A stretch of 64,000 bases of DNA from Symbiodinium kawagutii (Eukaryota; Sar; Dinophyceae; Suessiales; Symbiodiniaceae). A program made the position numbers and the translations under genes. The notes below the pieces were generated by a model. It searched no databases. It had not been told where the DNA came from and worked only from the letters and a program-made list of their open reading frames with translations. Within the stretch, counting starts at the first letter, position 1. Each line of letters starts with the position of its first letter. Positions 1-11,932 of this stretch are shown here, one piece after another. The stretch covers positions 6,624 through 70,623 of the forward strand of contig VSDK01009629.1 in NCBI GenBank assembly GCA_009767595.1, in the 5' to 3' direction.

Positions 1-45
1 TCCTGCTGGTTGACTCATACTTTTCATAGGCTTGAAACCAGAGAC
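1..45 (+). mobile_element. Family B inverted-repeat element, right end only
   Basis: The sequence has the typical right half of family B: GGTTGACTCATA, a short T-rich stretch, then GGCTTGAAACCAG. The left half lies outside the window or is lost. Confidence 0.5.
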
Positions 46-172
46 TGAGATTAGTTGAAACTGCACACATCTTTGGAGTTGCCACAGCTTGGGAGCTGGT
101 GCCTAGAGAACAAATCTCCGGAGCCCCAGTACGAGGCCTTGAGCTCCCTTTGGGATGAAGCATCCTTGAAAT

Positions 173-284
173 GGTGGTTGCTTAAGATAGGGAAAAACTA
201 TGGTTGGTTTATGTTGGTTTATTACTAAACATGATTACTATTTGTGGATGATTTTGGTGTACCCCTGTTGCTTGAGAAACGACC
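173..284 (+). mobile_element. Family A MITE-like element with 4-bp TSD
   Basis: The ends are a degenerate GGTGGTTGCTT and TTGAGAAACGACC. The 4 bases AAAT flank both sides (169-172 and 285-288), an exact target-site duplication. The middle contains the shared GGATGATTT core. No coding capacity, so it is a non-autonomous element. Confidence 0.75.
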
Positions 285-708
285 AAATGGCATGAGATCG
301 GTGATGACGAGCTCTCATACTGCAATGGAATTCATAGCATTGAAGTGAACCATGACCAGTGAATCACTATTTGTATCTAGCTGTGCTGTACCGCTGTACC
401 GTTTCATTTCTTTGCTGATGGTTTGGCATTAAACTAGTGACAGTTGATAAGCTATCCTTATATGATCATCGGCATGCTGGTCACCCTTTGCTAGCTCGAT
501 TTGGCCATTGACTGGGGCCAGTCCCAATTGAATAGATCCACTGGAATCGTGGCGCGGAGACCCAAGTGAAAACAATGTAAGAATCGCCCAAACTGAGATG
601 CGCAGACTTTCAAGTAGAGTCATTCCAGAAGATAGGGCGTATAATTTTTTTCATCATGCCTTCACTTATGAACTAGTCGACTAGGTTTCTATCCATCAAA
701 ATACCATG

Positions 709-920
709 CTGGTTGGTGGTTCTCAACATGTCTTATTTTCCCAAACGGTGGTTTCTCAAAATAGGGGACCCAAAAAATGGTTGCTTTACTACTTTTAAAT
801 GGTTAATAATGGATGATTTGGGGGTACCCCTATTTTGAGAAACACCCAAATGTAATCATGAACAAATGGTTGGTTGACTTGCGCATGGATATTTTTCAAA
901 GGGATGCTTCAACCAACCAG
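709..920 (+). mobile_element. Family B element interrupted by a family A copy
   Basis: The left part starts CTGGTTGGTGGTT and the right part ends CAACCAACCAG. A complete family A element (747-847) lies inside, splitting the usual family B text TTTTCCCAAATGTAATC after CCCAAA. CCCAAA is present on both sides of the insert. Family B was therefore in place before family A inserted here. Confidence 0.75.
747..847 (-). mobile_element. Family A MITE-like element nested in family B
   Basis: The inverted ends are GGTGGTTTCTCAAAATAGGG and CCCTATTTTGAGAAACACCC. The orientation is opposite to copies whose GATTT-like core reads AAATCATCC on the + strand. The flanks are AAAC and AAAT, a near-match to the family's 4-bp duplication. 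Confidence 0.8.
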
Positions 921-979
921 ATGAAGCATGAGGATGATGCAATATGGATATTTCTGGATGTAGTTCAACCACCAACCAC

Positions 980-1078
980 ATCACGGGATGTCCTTCCAAG
1001 CCTTAGAACCTGCCGCGACAGTGCCAGGCTCTGGAGTGTTGTAGGCCTTTGTCTTGCTGAGGATGAGGTGCCGGCCAG
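980..1078 (+). other. GC-rich island, possible unassigned exon
   Basis: This short block is richer in G+C than its surroundings and looks like the exon islands further along. More than one frame is open and no junction pair is convincing. It could be an exon of an upstream gene or part of the untranslated lead of gene 1. No function can be given. Confidence 0.2.
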
Positions 1079-1424
1079 ATGATACTCACCACGACTGGTT
1101 GGTGGTTTTGGACATTTATAACGTTAATACATGAGGTTATTAACCAAGATTTATGGTATAGATTATAGATTATAGTCACTAACCATATAATCATTAGTCA
1201 TGATTTATGGATGATAGTCACTAATCATAGGGTATACTAACCAATAATTCTGGTGGTTTCAAGCATTTGCAGAAGTACTAGGGGATTGTAGTGGCTGATA
1301 GAGGGTATACCGTACGGTATACCGGTAGACTAACCAGCAATAATGGTTAAGCAATGAGATGCTGCCTTGATCGACATGTTTTTGTTTCCCTAGTATTGAG
1401 AAAGTTCCTTCGTTGCCTAACAAG

Positions 1425-1528
1425 CTGGTTGGTAGTTTGAAACATTTTTCATTTTCCCAAATGTAATCATTAACAAATGGTTGGTTGACTAATATTATTT
1501 TAATAGGGGTGGTTCAACCACCAACCAG
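1425..1528 (+). mobile_element. Family B element with 4-bp TSD
   Basis: A complete copy runs from CTGGTTGGTAGTTT to AACCACCAACCAG, with the internal GGTTGGTTGACTAATATT block. CAAG flanks it on both sides (1421-1424, 1529-1532), suggesting family B also makes a 4-bp duplication. Confidence 0.7.
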
Positions 1529-1834
1529 CAAGCATATTTTTCCAAAGGGGGGGTTCGACCAAGCAGATGACTCTGTAGTATACGACGAGCTAGGCAAAGG
1601 CAAGGAAAGACACGCGATGTGCTTATGAACCAGTACAATTCTCATCCATAATACCATGGTTATCAGCCATTACCAACCAGTTGGATTATGTTTGTTGAAA
1701 AATAATGATATTGAGCATGATTTAGCGGTTTATTTCACTAGCCATCGATGAACCATACTTATTTACATAGATTTTTAATGACATTTCACTCCTTTGCAAA
1801 GCTGGCTGGATTTGTTCTACTGCCAGCTGTGAAG

Positions 1835-1871
1835 CATACCCACGGATGACCTGTTCCCCGATGAGAAGGAG
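1835..1871 (+). CDS. Possible small exon of an unassigned gene
   Basis: After an AG at 1833-1834 a 37-nt stretch reads IPTDDLFPDEKE in one frame and ends in AG followed by GTAAGT, a strong donor. It is too short to identify and other frames are also open. Confidence 0.25.
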
Positions 1872-2825
1872 GTAAGTTTTCAGTACAAAGGGTCAGGTGT
1901 AGGAAACGAGGTCGGAGACTCGGTATCGAAACCAACGGAATTCAGCTCCAATTTGTGTGTCAACTTGTTATCTCATTGGCAGACTTGATATGATTTTTGA
2001 TCAATTGATCCTCAATAACCAATCATAACTTGTTCAGAAGTGATCAGGCGTGATTCGAGTGATCAAGCGCAGCCATTGTAGCCCTTCTTTTGGATTTTGT
2101 TGTCGTCGTGCCACAGCCTCCAAGGCTTCAATGGCAGCTCACAAGCAACACATCAATTTTTGTTGGCCCGTGTTGACTGTGAAGCCTTAATGATTGGCCA
2201 CCGTTGAGAGTTGTTGCTACCCATATGATCCACGGCCATGAACCAATCAGTGCCGTTTCATGTTGTAGTCATTCCACTGTTCAGCTCATGAGCCACGCCG
2301 CCGCTGACCTCTCAATTCCGTTGGCTTCAGCATCACCAATCGATATGAAAAGATTGGGGTTGGTCAAAACGATTCCGAAATGAACAATGATTGTACATTT
2401 TGCTGAATGTGTGTGTGCTTGAGTGTTTGTTGTTTACTCAAAATCTGACGCTTTGATCATGTCAGAGTCTCGATCCTTTGGTGAATGCTTGGCCCCATTC
2501 CTTACAGTCCGGCCTTGGTCGTTGCACACGAACCTGGGATGCACCACATCCAACATGGATCATAGGACAGACAATGCACATCAACCCTCGTAGCAGTTGA
2601 TTTCTGATCACCAGCGCTTTCACAAGCAACTAACACAACAGCAACAACCACTGCAGCGGCAACCAGAACAGCCACCACAACCACCACAGCCACAACAACC
2701 ACCACTACCCATGAATGATGGGCAAGGATTGTGAGTGATGGTTGCGAATGGTCTCAGTTGACACTCAGGCAAGCACTTGACACACCACTTGAAGTCCGCT
2801 GACCAACTAGCTGATCAACCCACAT

Positions 2826-3080
2826 CAAGTAACCATCTCACTAACCAACCAACTCACTAACCACCCAACCACCCAACCAACCAGCCAACCAACCGACCAA
2901 CCAACCAGCCAACCAACCAACCGACCAACCAACCAGCCAGCCAACCAACCAACCAGCCAGCCAGCCAACCAAGCAACCAAGCAACCAAGCAAACAAGCAA
3001 ACAAGCAGCCAAGCAACCAAGCAACCAAGCAACCAAGCAACCAACCAACCAACCAACTCAACCAAGAAATTAAGCAACTC
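2826..3080 (+). repeat. (CCAA)n / (CAAG)n low-complexity tract
   Basis: About 250 bp of nearly pure CCAA, CCAG and CAAG units. On the minus strand it yields long artificial ORFs of W, L, V and G. It lies just upstream of the candidate start of gene 1 at 3130. Confidence 0.9.
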
Positions 3081-3129
3081 ACTCACTAACAACCTGTTGA
3101 TGGCTATATCAACCACACCTGTCGGTGCC

Positions 3130-3242
3130 ATGCGGCGACACCGCTTCCCTGTGGCGCTTCTGCTGGTCGCTGTCCTGCTTCGAGCCAGTCCTGCTGCCTG
3201 GACTGGGCTTGGGAGTTCCTGGCGGAGAGTGGTGAAACATGG
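3130..3242 (+). CDS. Candidate first exon of gene 1 with a signal peptide
   Basis: The ATG at 3130 opens MRRHRFPVALLLVAVLLRAS, a textbook signal sequence: basic start, an eleven-residue hydrophobic core, then SPAAW as a likely cleavage region. A GC donor is possible after AAACATGG (end 3242, phase 2). A secretory or plastid-directed product is inferred, since dinoflagellate plastid proteins carry such a leader. The join to the SDR core at 5880 is not resolved; this exon could belong to a separate short gene. The downstream islands at 3860-3975, 4105-4250 and 4680-4820 would be the connecting exons. Confidence 0.5.
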
Positions 3243-3365
3243 GCGGGCCATGCATGATCATTTATGACCATAGAATGCTGCATGATGGCTGGTTCAGCTT
3301 TTAAGGATTAAGCTTTGTCTAATTGAGTCATAGGTAATGAGGGTGGATCAGAATGATAATGGAAC

Positions 3366-3560
3366 GCTGGTTCATGGCTGGTTGGTGGTTTGATTGACCT
3401 TGTTGATGGGGAATTGTTGTGAATGATAGGGGACAGTAACCAACAACAATTGTTAAATAAGTATTAGTTGATGGGTTGATCGACATTTTTGATTTTCACC
3501 AATGCGTGGGATGGTTGGTTGACTAATACTTTTTCGGATGCGTTACAACCACAAACCAGT
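3366..3560 (+). mobile_element. Family B element, long form
   Basis: It starts CTGGTTGGTGGTTTG, carries the GGGGACAGTAACCAACAACAA extension seen in longer copies, then GGTTGGTTGACTAATACT and ends CAACCACAAACCAG. No clear target duplication. Confidence 0.55.
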
Positions 3561-3859
3561 TCTTGATGGTTGGTTGCAAAAGGTTGGTTATTGGTGGTCA
3601 ATTAGTGATGGTTAAGAATGCTTGGGCGACAGTCAATTATGATCAAGGATGGTCAGTATAATAGTGGTTAACGACAATAATGAATAATCATGTCGTAATG
3701 AGTTATGATTGTTCATCAGTATACTACTTTATCTGAGCCATTCACAAATGGTCGTGATCATCAATCAAAATTAAGAAAACAAACAAAAGTCGTAAATGAC
3801 GGCACTCAAACATGCATGAATCATGGCACTCAAACATGCAATGCTGACCTTTGCTTCAC

Positions 3860-3975
3860 AGGAACCTGTGGCCACCATGCACATGTCGTGGGGCCATCCG
3901 GATCGCCGCTGCACTAGGAGCTGGACGAAGTGCCACCAGACATCCAGGCGGAAGGGGGCGACTGGATTTCAAGCC
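3860..3975 (+). CDS. Probable exon island between the signal exon and the SDR core
   Basis: GC-rich island after CACAG at about 3861. One reading starts after the AG at 3917-3918 and gives the acidic, protein-like ELDEVPPDIQAEGGDWISS. Another frame starting at 3862 is open throughout. The frame cannot be settled by eye, so only the presence of an exon is suggested. Confidence 0.3.
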
Positions 3976-4104
3976 TGGTTAAATTGATCAATTAGCCTGT
4001 TTGACCAGCCAATTCTAGTTGGTTATCGACTATTTTCAACCATTCGTAGCTCATTGATCCTAGATTCCTCATGGGTTGCAACTAGATCTCGCGTTTGTAG
4101 GCGG

Positions 4105-4250
4105 CCTGGTTTGGCTTCGCCACGGCCATCTCGCAGCCGTCGTTGCGCGGGCTTCTCGGTGCATTCCAACGTGGACCTGGACATCACGGTGCCCGACTCG
4201 GACGGGGGGAAGGGTGGGGGCGCACTGGAGGGAGTGCTTGGATCCAGTGG
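4105..4250 (+). CDS. Probable exon island, frame ambiguous
   Basis: All three forward frames are open for more than 120 nt. One, from the AG at 4098-4099, reads AAWFGFATAISQPSLRGLLG, which looks like a membrane or hydrophobic segment. Another reads HSNVDLDITVPDSDGG. The strong G+C content against AT-rich flanks marks it as exonic. Confidence 0.35.
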
Positions 4251-4679
4251 GGTTAAACCACTCAATCACTGAACCACTCGTCGGGTCTCCAGCAAGCTTT
4301 TTGTGGTTGAATTGATCCAGATGGGTTTAATGTCCAAGCTGAGTGTTGGTCCAGATGAATGACCATAGTTCAACCACTCAGCGAAACTAGTCTGTAGTGA
4401 CTGATCTTGGGTACCCGTTGCGGATTCGCGGTTTGTTCAACGCACTCAGGGATTGCTAAGTTGAGCATAAAAAGGGTAGTAGTTCGGTTGTAGATATAAC
4501 AACCGCTTGTTAGGAGGGCTATGATTCAACTAACTGACCGGCGGCGGCCCAAATGGTGCAATTACCTGGCACCAGCCCAACGTTTAGATATCAACCATAG
4601 ATACATCATCCACTTAGCTATGCGATCATTATCCCACTGTCGTAGTTCCCAGTTGATCTGAAGCGATGCGCAGCTCGGG

Positions 4680-4820
4680 CACCGTTTCGATGTGGGGGTC
4701 GCCACTCATTCGTTGGCGAAGCTGGCGATCCCCAGGACATCGAAGCAGCGGTGCCGTGGCTCTTTGCAGTTCCTCGGCACGCGCTACGAGCTGCCGGCAG
4801 ATCAGTGGATCATGCGGATC
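4680..4820 (+). CDS. Probable exon island upstream of the SDR core
   Basis: GC-rich island. After CTTTGCAG (ending 4769) a frame reads FLGTRYELPADQWIMR, phase 0 at its start, which would fit the phase-0 start of the first SDR core exon at 5880. The donor is not clear. A second frame, RHSFVGEAGDPQDIEAAVP, is also open. Confidence 0.35.
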
Positions 4821-5879
4821 ATGGGATCGAAAATGCCACTGAAGCCCATTTTTCTGGGAGATTCAGCATTAGCCTTTTTTAAATGTCTAATCCAGCTGTT
4901 TGGTTCTCTAATCCCACTGAAGCATTTTTCTGATCAAACGCCAAGAGCAGTTTTTGATCAAAGATCCAGCAGTGCTCCAAGATCCCACTGAACCATCAGG
5001 CAAAGTTTCTCACCTGGTGGGCCCAGCAACACTAATATGACTTAGCTGTACCCGCTGACCCTTTGAAGCGAGCATTGCATGAGTTGTTCAGATCCAGCTG
5101 TTTACGATATAACAAGGGCATCCCACATTTGCAGAAAAAAAACAAGAGCCGCTGGCAATAGTCTGGTTGTAAAAAATCTATCCTCCCTTGTAGATGTCTT
5201 TGGGAAAACTCTATATACCCCCTTGTAGATATCTGGATATTCCAGCTGAGAATTTAGGTCTGTCGTTGAGAGTTATGGTCTTTAGACCTTGTTTGCAGTC
5301 TCACAGATGATCTTTGGAGGTTCTCTGGTCAATATTTATTTTCATTTGCCCTATCTCGACTGAGGATGATCATCTGACTGGTTGATTGGGATCTCAAAAA
5401 CATTTGCAATCACTGGGTCGGCTGATGGACAAATCTACAGGAAACCCTTGTTTTACACATCAATCAACAGGGGGGGCTCCTGGAGATTTTCCCATCAACG
5501 ATTTCTGGCATTCCTTGAACGCTATTTGGGAATGAATGATCCATACGTAATTAAGTATTATCGCAGACAAGCATGCCCCACATACTTGGTATGTCTCGAT
5601 TGTTGGATATGATCCTTTGTGAATGATGATCATTAACCATCATTAGCCAGAATGAACCAGCATTGATCGTAACAAACCATGCTTCATGTACAGCTTGTCT
5701 ATTACTTCAAGAAAGAATCAAATTGTTCTCAAAGCATCGTCAACCTTAACCATCCTCAACCACCATTCATTCATCCTCATCCATCCTAGACCATCATCAA
5801 TCGTCATTCACCGCCATGAACCCCCACCAACCACCATGAATCACGGTCCTTGACCAAGCAGCCATCCGTCACCGAACAG

Positions 5880-5985
5880 GTGGTTGCCCTCCTGGGTCTA
5901 CGGCAGTTGAAGGCTGCGGTGGATGGACCGGAGGAGTTTCAGCTGCCTGCGGGATGTCTGCAGGGCCGCACTGTGCTCATCACAG
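5880..5985 (+). CDS. SDR exon 1 of core: first beta strand and TGG
   Basis: It starts after ACCGAACAG and reads VVALLGLRQLKAAVDG, then RTVLITG; it ends phase 1 before a GC donor (CACAG|GCGGGG). About 25 residues precede the first beta strand, as in TIC32/WWOX-type SDRs. The reading frame is open further upstream to about 5850, so an alternative acceptor at 5862 is possible. Confidence 0.85.
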
Positions 5986-8900
5986 GCGGGGCGGTGGGAA
6001 GCGCTGGTGACTGGGTTGGTGGGTTGATGTTGGTCGGATGGTTGGACGTTTGGATGATGTTGGATGGTTGATGTTGGTTGCATGTTTGGTTGATGTTGGT
6101 TAATGTTGCTTAATTAGTGTTGATGATGGTTGTGTTAGATTTGTTTAGTGCTGCTTAATGTTGTTTAGTGTTGGTGAGTGTTGGTTCATGATGTGTGTCG
6201 ATTCTGCCATGAATCCTATCAGCAGGGAAGCGATAAGCTGCCAGGAAGTGTTGGTCATGCCATTGGTCGAGCAGCGGATGGATGTATATTATTGTCATAG
6301 CTACGCCTCCATGAAAAGTTGGTATATCCACTTCATGGTTCATAGCCCGCAGTTGGTTCATCGTGATCCCTAATCAAACAACCAGGCAGCATAGCTACCA
6401 TCTATACCTGTCTGCTGATTCTCGGCATTGAAGAATTCGCGAAGATCCTTTTACAATCCTGTCAGGGTACTTGTTTGCAGTCCAGCTCTTTGATACAACA
6501 ATCTATCGGAGTATACCTATAGGATACCACCAGGGATCCATCAATCCTCAAGGAACCACGGCCATGGTTGGGAATGGCTACCGGAAACCGGCTGATCCCC
6601 CGCTCTTCCGCAACGAGGCGGTTCTTCGGGCCTGGGCTTTGAGACGGCTGCACGCTTGGCAGAGGAGCATGGGAGTTGAGCTTTTCCATGGGGTTGGATT
6701 AGCTTGGGTTGGTTGGGTCGGTTGGGTTGGGTCAGTTGGGTTGCTTGGTTGGGTTGGTTGGGTTGGGTCGGTTGGTTTGGTTGGGTTGGTTGGTTTGGTT
6801 GGTGGAAATCAAGCACCGGTCAGCAAAACCAAACATCGGGATGATTGAGCATCAAAACATGTGATGATGAACCATAAGCAAAGGTGATTGATTAGTTGTG
6901 ATCAGTTGCTTGTTTGATCGTTGCAGCACTTAGCTTGTCGCCACGATCCCAGCGGCCAAGCTCCCACCACCATGTGGTTTGCGTGCGAAAATGCAGTTTT
7001 GATGCCTCAGCTTGGAGACAGAACCACCTGAACAGCTAGCATCAACTTGATGAGTTCTAGCTGATCACCAGTTCTCATCCACTTATAGAAACCAATTAAA
7101 AACCATCATCAATCATTATACATTTATAAACTATTATCACTAACCACTCTTAACCCCAGATTTTTCGTCCTCCAGTGGATCAGATTTGTCAGCCGCCCCC
7201 GGCAGTACCTGTGGTGCTACGCCCTGGCCCCGCTAGGCCGGTGCCCGTGTGCTGGTCACCTGCCGTTCTGCTGCGGCGGAGCTGCGGCAGGGGCCCGGGG
7301 GGGGGGGGCGCGGGGGCGGCAACGAGGTGCTGACGTGGCTTGGACGGCGACCCGGGGACCCGGTGCCATGGTGGGGTGCCATGGGATGCCAAGGAGGGCC
7401 ATGGAGGGCCATGGGATGCCATGGAGGGAACTGATTTGGGATCGCTGAGTTGGGTGAACCATGGTTGACCATCATGAACATGCATCAACTTTCAGCAAAT
7501 ATCGTCAAGCTGCTCCTGTTTTCCATCGATTTCTGAGTTTTTGTTGGGTGAGAAGGGTAGTCATCATGGAAAAAGTGTCACTCTTGATGCTGCGTTTTGG
7601 TTGGTGAGTTCAAGTGGGTGAGTGGAAACAACGACATGTTACCTCAATTGAAGCTAGTGTTGACTGACTTGCTGGAATGAGCTGTTGATGAAGACCATCT
7701 CACTAGGCTGCTTGGGACAGTTCATTGTTAATGGATAAAGCCAGCATTAGAAACCAGTACATTGTTGATGCTAAGCTGACCAGTCAATCTGGTCTACTAT
7801 CCATTGAAGCAGGAAGTGGGTTCTGATTGGTAAACCGATGATGATCACTTCCCGATTTTGACAAAATGTGTTGATCATTGATATTTAGAGTGCATTTTTG
7901 CTATATTCGAGTAATTGCTCTTCTGGCCGTTGATCGTTTTTCTGTTGCTTTATTTGTTGTAACTTTCTGGCCTTTGATGATATTAGCTTTCATTATAATG
8001 ATTATCAATGGTTATTAATGGTGTACAATGGTAATTACTGGTTCTTTAATGGTCATTATCTCCATTTTTATAATATTTGTGTACAACCGGCTGGCTGGTT
8101 GGTTTGTTTGTCAACAGTGACCAAGGACTCCGGGTGCTTCAGTGTACCCACCGTGGCCCAGACGTACCATCCTGTACCTCACTACACTATACTGTGGTAA
8201 ATTATCCAGGAATTGGAATAATATCCACCATTCATAGCCGGTGGAGCGGTGTTTTTTAGCTTCTAACCATCATAAAGCATGAAATGAATTGAAATTCTAT
8301 GGTAGTTGATACCGAGATGGTAGTTGATACCGACTTATACCCCAGAATCAAGAATCACCCACTATTTCCTGTAAACGTTCACCAGAGGGTCACAGGTCCC
8401 CCCTCAATGCAAGGTGACCTTGAACGCCAGAGGGTCCACCACATGAGGCTGGATCTCGCGAACCTGCAAAGTCTTCGGGACTTCGCGGACCAAACTGAGC
8501 AGCTTGTAGCCAGGACACGACGGGGGAGTCGCTGCTGCCCGTTTGGAGTCGCCGTGGCAGTGGTAGCTGCTGCGCTGGGTGGGTTTAAGCAGCTGATACG
8601 GGGTATAACCAGTTCATAGTAGTTGATGACAGGGGAGATAATAAGCAACAATAATGGATAAACTACTAGTTGGTAGTTTGATTGGCATGTTTGTTGTTTT
8701 CCCAAATGTAATTCTCAACAAATGATTGGTTGACTCATATTTTTGACAGGGCTTGACATCACCAACCAGGGGATATTTCTGGTTAGTGAGACAGTTTCAA
8801 ATGTGGAGTGTTTGGACCTCGCCACCAAGTCTTTGCCAAGGCGACCACTACAGAGTGGGAACTCCCAGTTGTAATTTGGTGTCAACAAATGTTGCCCATG

Positions 8901-11900
8901 GTCTCGAGGTCGTCACATTGTTTTCAAAATAAGGGACCCCTAAATGATCCAATTTTAGTCATTTACAGCAACAAACCAACCATTTTGGGGGGTTCACTGT
9001 TTTAAGAAAGCTCCATATTTCCTACAAGACACTGGCACAAACCATTTGGAATATACTTAGTTACTTCGTGCTTGTAGCGATATATGGCTGTGGGTCAAAA
9101 CCCCGTACCCCTGGTTCCCCTACCATTCACCATTGGTTCCCTCATTATTGGTTGGTCATTATAAGCCATTATTGATGGTTAATATTGACCCGTAGTCATA
9201 TTATGTATCCAGTTTCATCAACCTCACAGCAACGCAACTTGGATCACGGGACCCGTTTCTTCTCGTTACACTCTGTTGCTTGGGGCACCTGAATGCTGTT
9301 GAACTACGCCCAGGACGGGAATCGATGTTCTCATTTGCAACGCTGGGGTGATGGCGGTCCCGGAGCGATGTGAAACGATGGATGGATTCGAGATGCAGCT
9401 GGGAAGCCCAGCCGGGATTTGCGGGTCACGCTGGGAAGACGTGGATGGTCGATGCTTATGGGATCACCATGGTTGAGAATGCTATGGTTGATCTCAGTTG
9501 ATGAGGATTTAGATGAAGGGCTAACTGTTACTGCTTTATACTGGATGATGCATGATGGTCAAGAATGCTTTGATGATGTTTACTGACGATCAATGATGGC
9601 AAATATTGACATGTGACATGGGTTTATTGTAGTCCATCGTTGGAATCCCTCTTCATCGCGATGATGGTGGCTTCCAATTGGCAGGCCTGTGCCATCGCTT
9701 CCCGTTGATGACTTGTTTGGGGTGACAGCAACTGACAGCCCTTGACCGCTGATGTTGAGGATTCATCATAAACTCTCTCTCTCTATATATATATATATTG
9801 TCATTATTGGACTGGAATATTTAGTCAGTATGATTGTTGTTTACTATGATCAGGGTCATCCATCAAGCATTGACTCAATGAGGAATGTAGATCTTCACTT
9901 GGCTGATCCGTACTTGTCATACCAAAATCATGCCACCATGATTCAGCCAGATCTATGATGATTTATGTTCTTGCTTGGGTCTTGTGTAACAAGAGAGTGG
10001 GTAGAAAATGATTTCATTCGATCAATAAACAGAATTGGGATGTGGAAAAAACGAAAATGGAACATGAACCCCATCCATGTTTCACATGTGCAGTGCTTTT
10101 TGTTAACTCCGGGGGTCAAAGATTATCATGACCCGCAACTGAAGTGGTAGATACGATCGACGACCAGAACTGCATGACACATTACGCATTGCTGACCTGA
10201 AAAGATCTTAATTAATGATCTATATGCACCTCCATAGGTTTTCACAACTGCTGAACTTCCAGCCGTAACTCCCATGGTGCCGTCACCGTTGTGGTTGGCC
10301 CCTTGGTTCACCCATGGGCGCCTCAGGTTGGGCGTGAACCACTTGGGTCACTTCGCCCTCTGTGGTCACCTCTTAGCGCTGCTGGGCCGACCGGACCGCT
10401 GCTGTCGTGTGGTGTGCGTGTCCAGCCTGGCGCATCAGCTGGGGAATGGCGAACGCTTGCTGCAGGACCAGCGCGGGGCGCATGCTACGCGCAGCTGGGG
10501 CGCAGCTGGTGAGTCTTGAGCCATGATGATCTATGGTTGAATAGTGGCATTGATCTACATGAACTTAATGATCTATATGATCTATATGGTGTATATGATC
10601 TATATAAAAATAATGATGGCATGATCTACATGATCTATGGTTCATGGCTTGATTAATGGTAGATTGATCTCTAATTAATGTGATGACCAGTGGCTGATTG
10701 ATGGTCAATGATAGTGGGATGATTCTGGTTGATGAATGGGTTAGTTCATAATGCTTAATAATGGGTTGATCTTTGGTTCAATACAGATGGCTATGGTCGT
10801 GTAATAATGGTTAATGATGGAAGATGTTTGCTTATTAATAGTTGATCCTAGCTGATTATGACTGATGAATGGTTGATCAATGGTTGAATAAAGGTTTTAT
10901 AAGTATGGTGAATTATGGGCAATGTTTATCAGTTTATCACTTTGATTGAATTGAAGTTGATTACAAATAGCCCATATTCACAATGTCATGTATCTAATTT
11001 TATGGGCCGTTCATGGTCATTTACGTTTCGTCAATGATTTATGTGATGATAAGCCGCGGACGACAAGCAGTGTCAGGATGGTCTGTGGGCTAGCTGACAT
11101 TTGTGAATGACAAACAAATCAGCAATGATCACAAGTTGAGCATAACAATCCAGACACATGGGTGAACGAACAGTTGATATTGACCCTATACCAAGCAACC
11201 ATGAGCAGCTACTTACTGTGAGATCTACCCACCATTATATATAAACCCTTTGACATCAAAATCACCAACAAGAAGAACTGGCGCGAAAGCCCTGCTATAA
11301 TATCCATGGTAGTCATGCATTGCTTGTTTTTCACGGATTATAGCCGGGTAATCTTGCAAATGACATCCTTTAAACAGGTTAGCTGGACGACCCAATCCCT
11401 GATCCTGAAATCCAGCTGGAAAGAAATATAAATACAGTCATCTTAGATGGTGGTTTCTCAAGATAGGGGTACCTCTAAATCATCCATTGATAGTCATTTT
11501 AAATATAAACCATATCAATACATGCTGCATGTCTATGTGGCTGCGCTCACCCCACTAGGAGCTGGAGACCGCGCAGGATGGCGGAAGGTCCAGCTACAAC
11601 GCCTGGGCAGCATACAGCGACTCCAAATTGGCCAATGTGATCTTTGCCAAGGTGGGGGCTGCGCAGCCGAGGGGTCGCCGGTGGCAGTGGACTTGCCACC
11701 TGCCAGAATTTCTGCTCAGAAATTTGCCACCATGAAACATGTAGTTATGTGCTATGTACATGAAACATCAATACATCCATACCTGAATCTACTGTGTTTG
11801 GAATTATCTCTAAAATCGCAAAATGTACATTTATCAATGCAAATAATATATATCATATTTAGGTATGTAATTATATTATATGTATCTATAGATGTATTTC

Positions 11901-11901
11901 C

Positions 11902-11932
<31 letters not shown>

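Noticed and set aside
2841..3251. Long minus-strand ORF rich in Trp, Leu, Val and Gly
   Set aside because: It is the translation of the (CCAA)n tract joined to the antisense of the signal-peptide exon. Pure repeat content.
5382..5612. 76-codon ORF including GGSWRFSHQRFLAFLERYLG
   Set aside because: It has a protein-like look, but shares inverted motifs (GATGG-AAATCTAC / AGATTTTCCCATCA) with an intronic stretch at 32390-32460, so a diverged repeat element is more likely.
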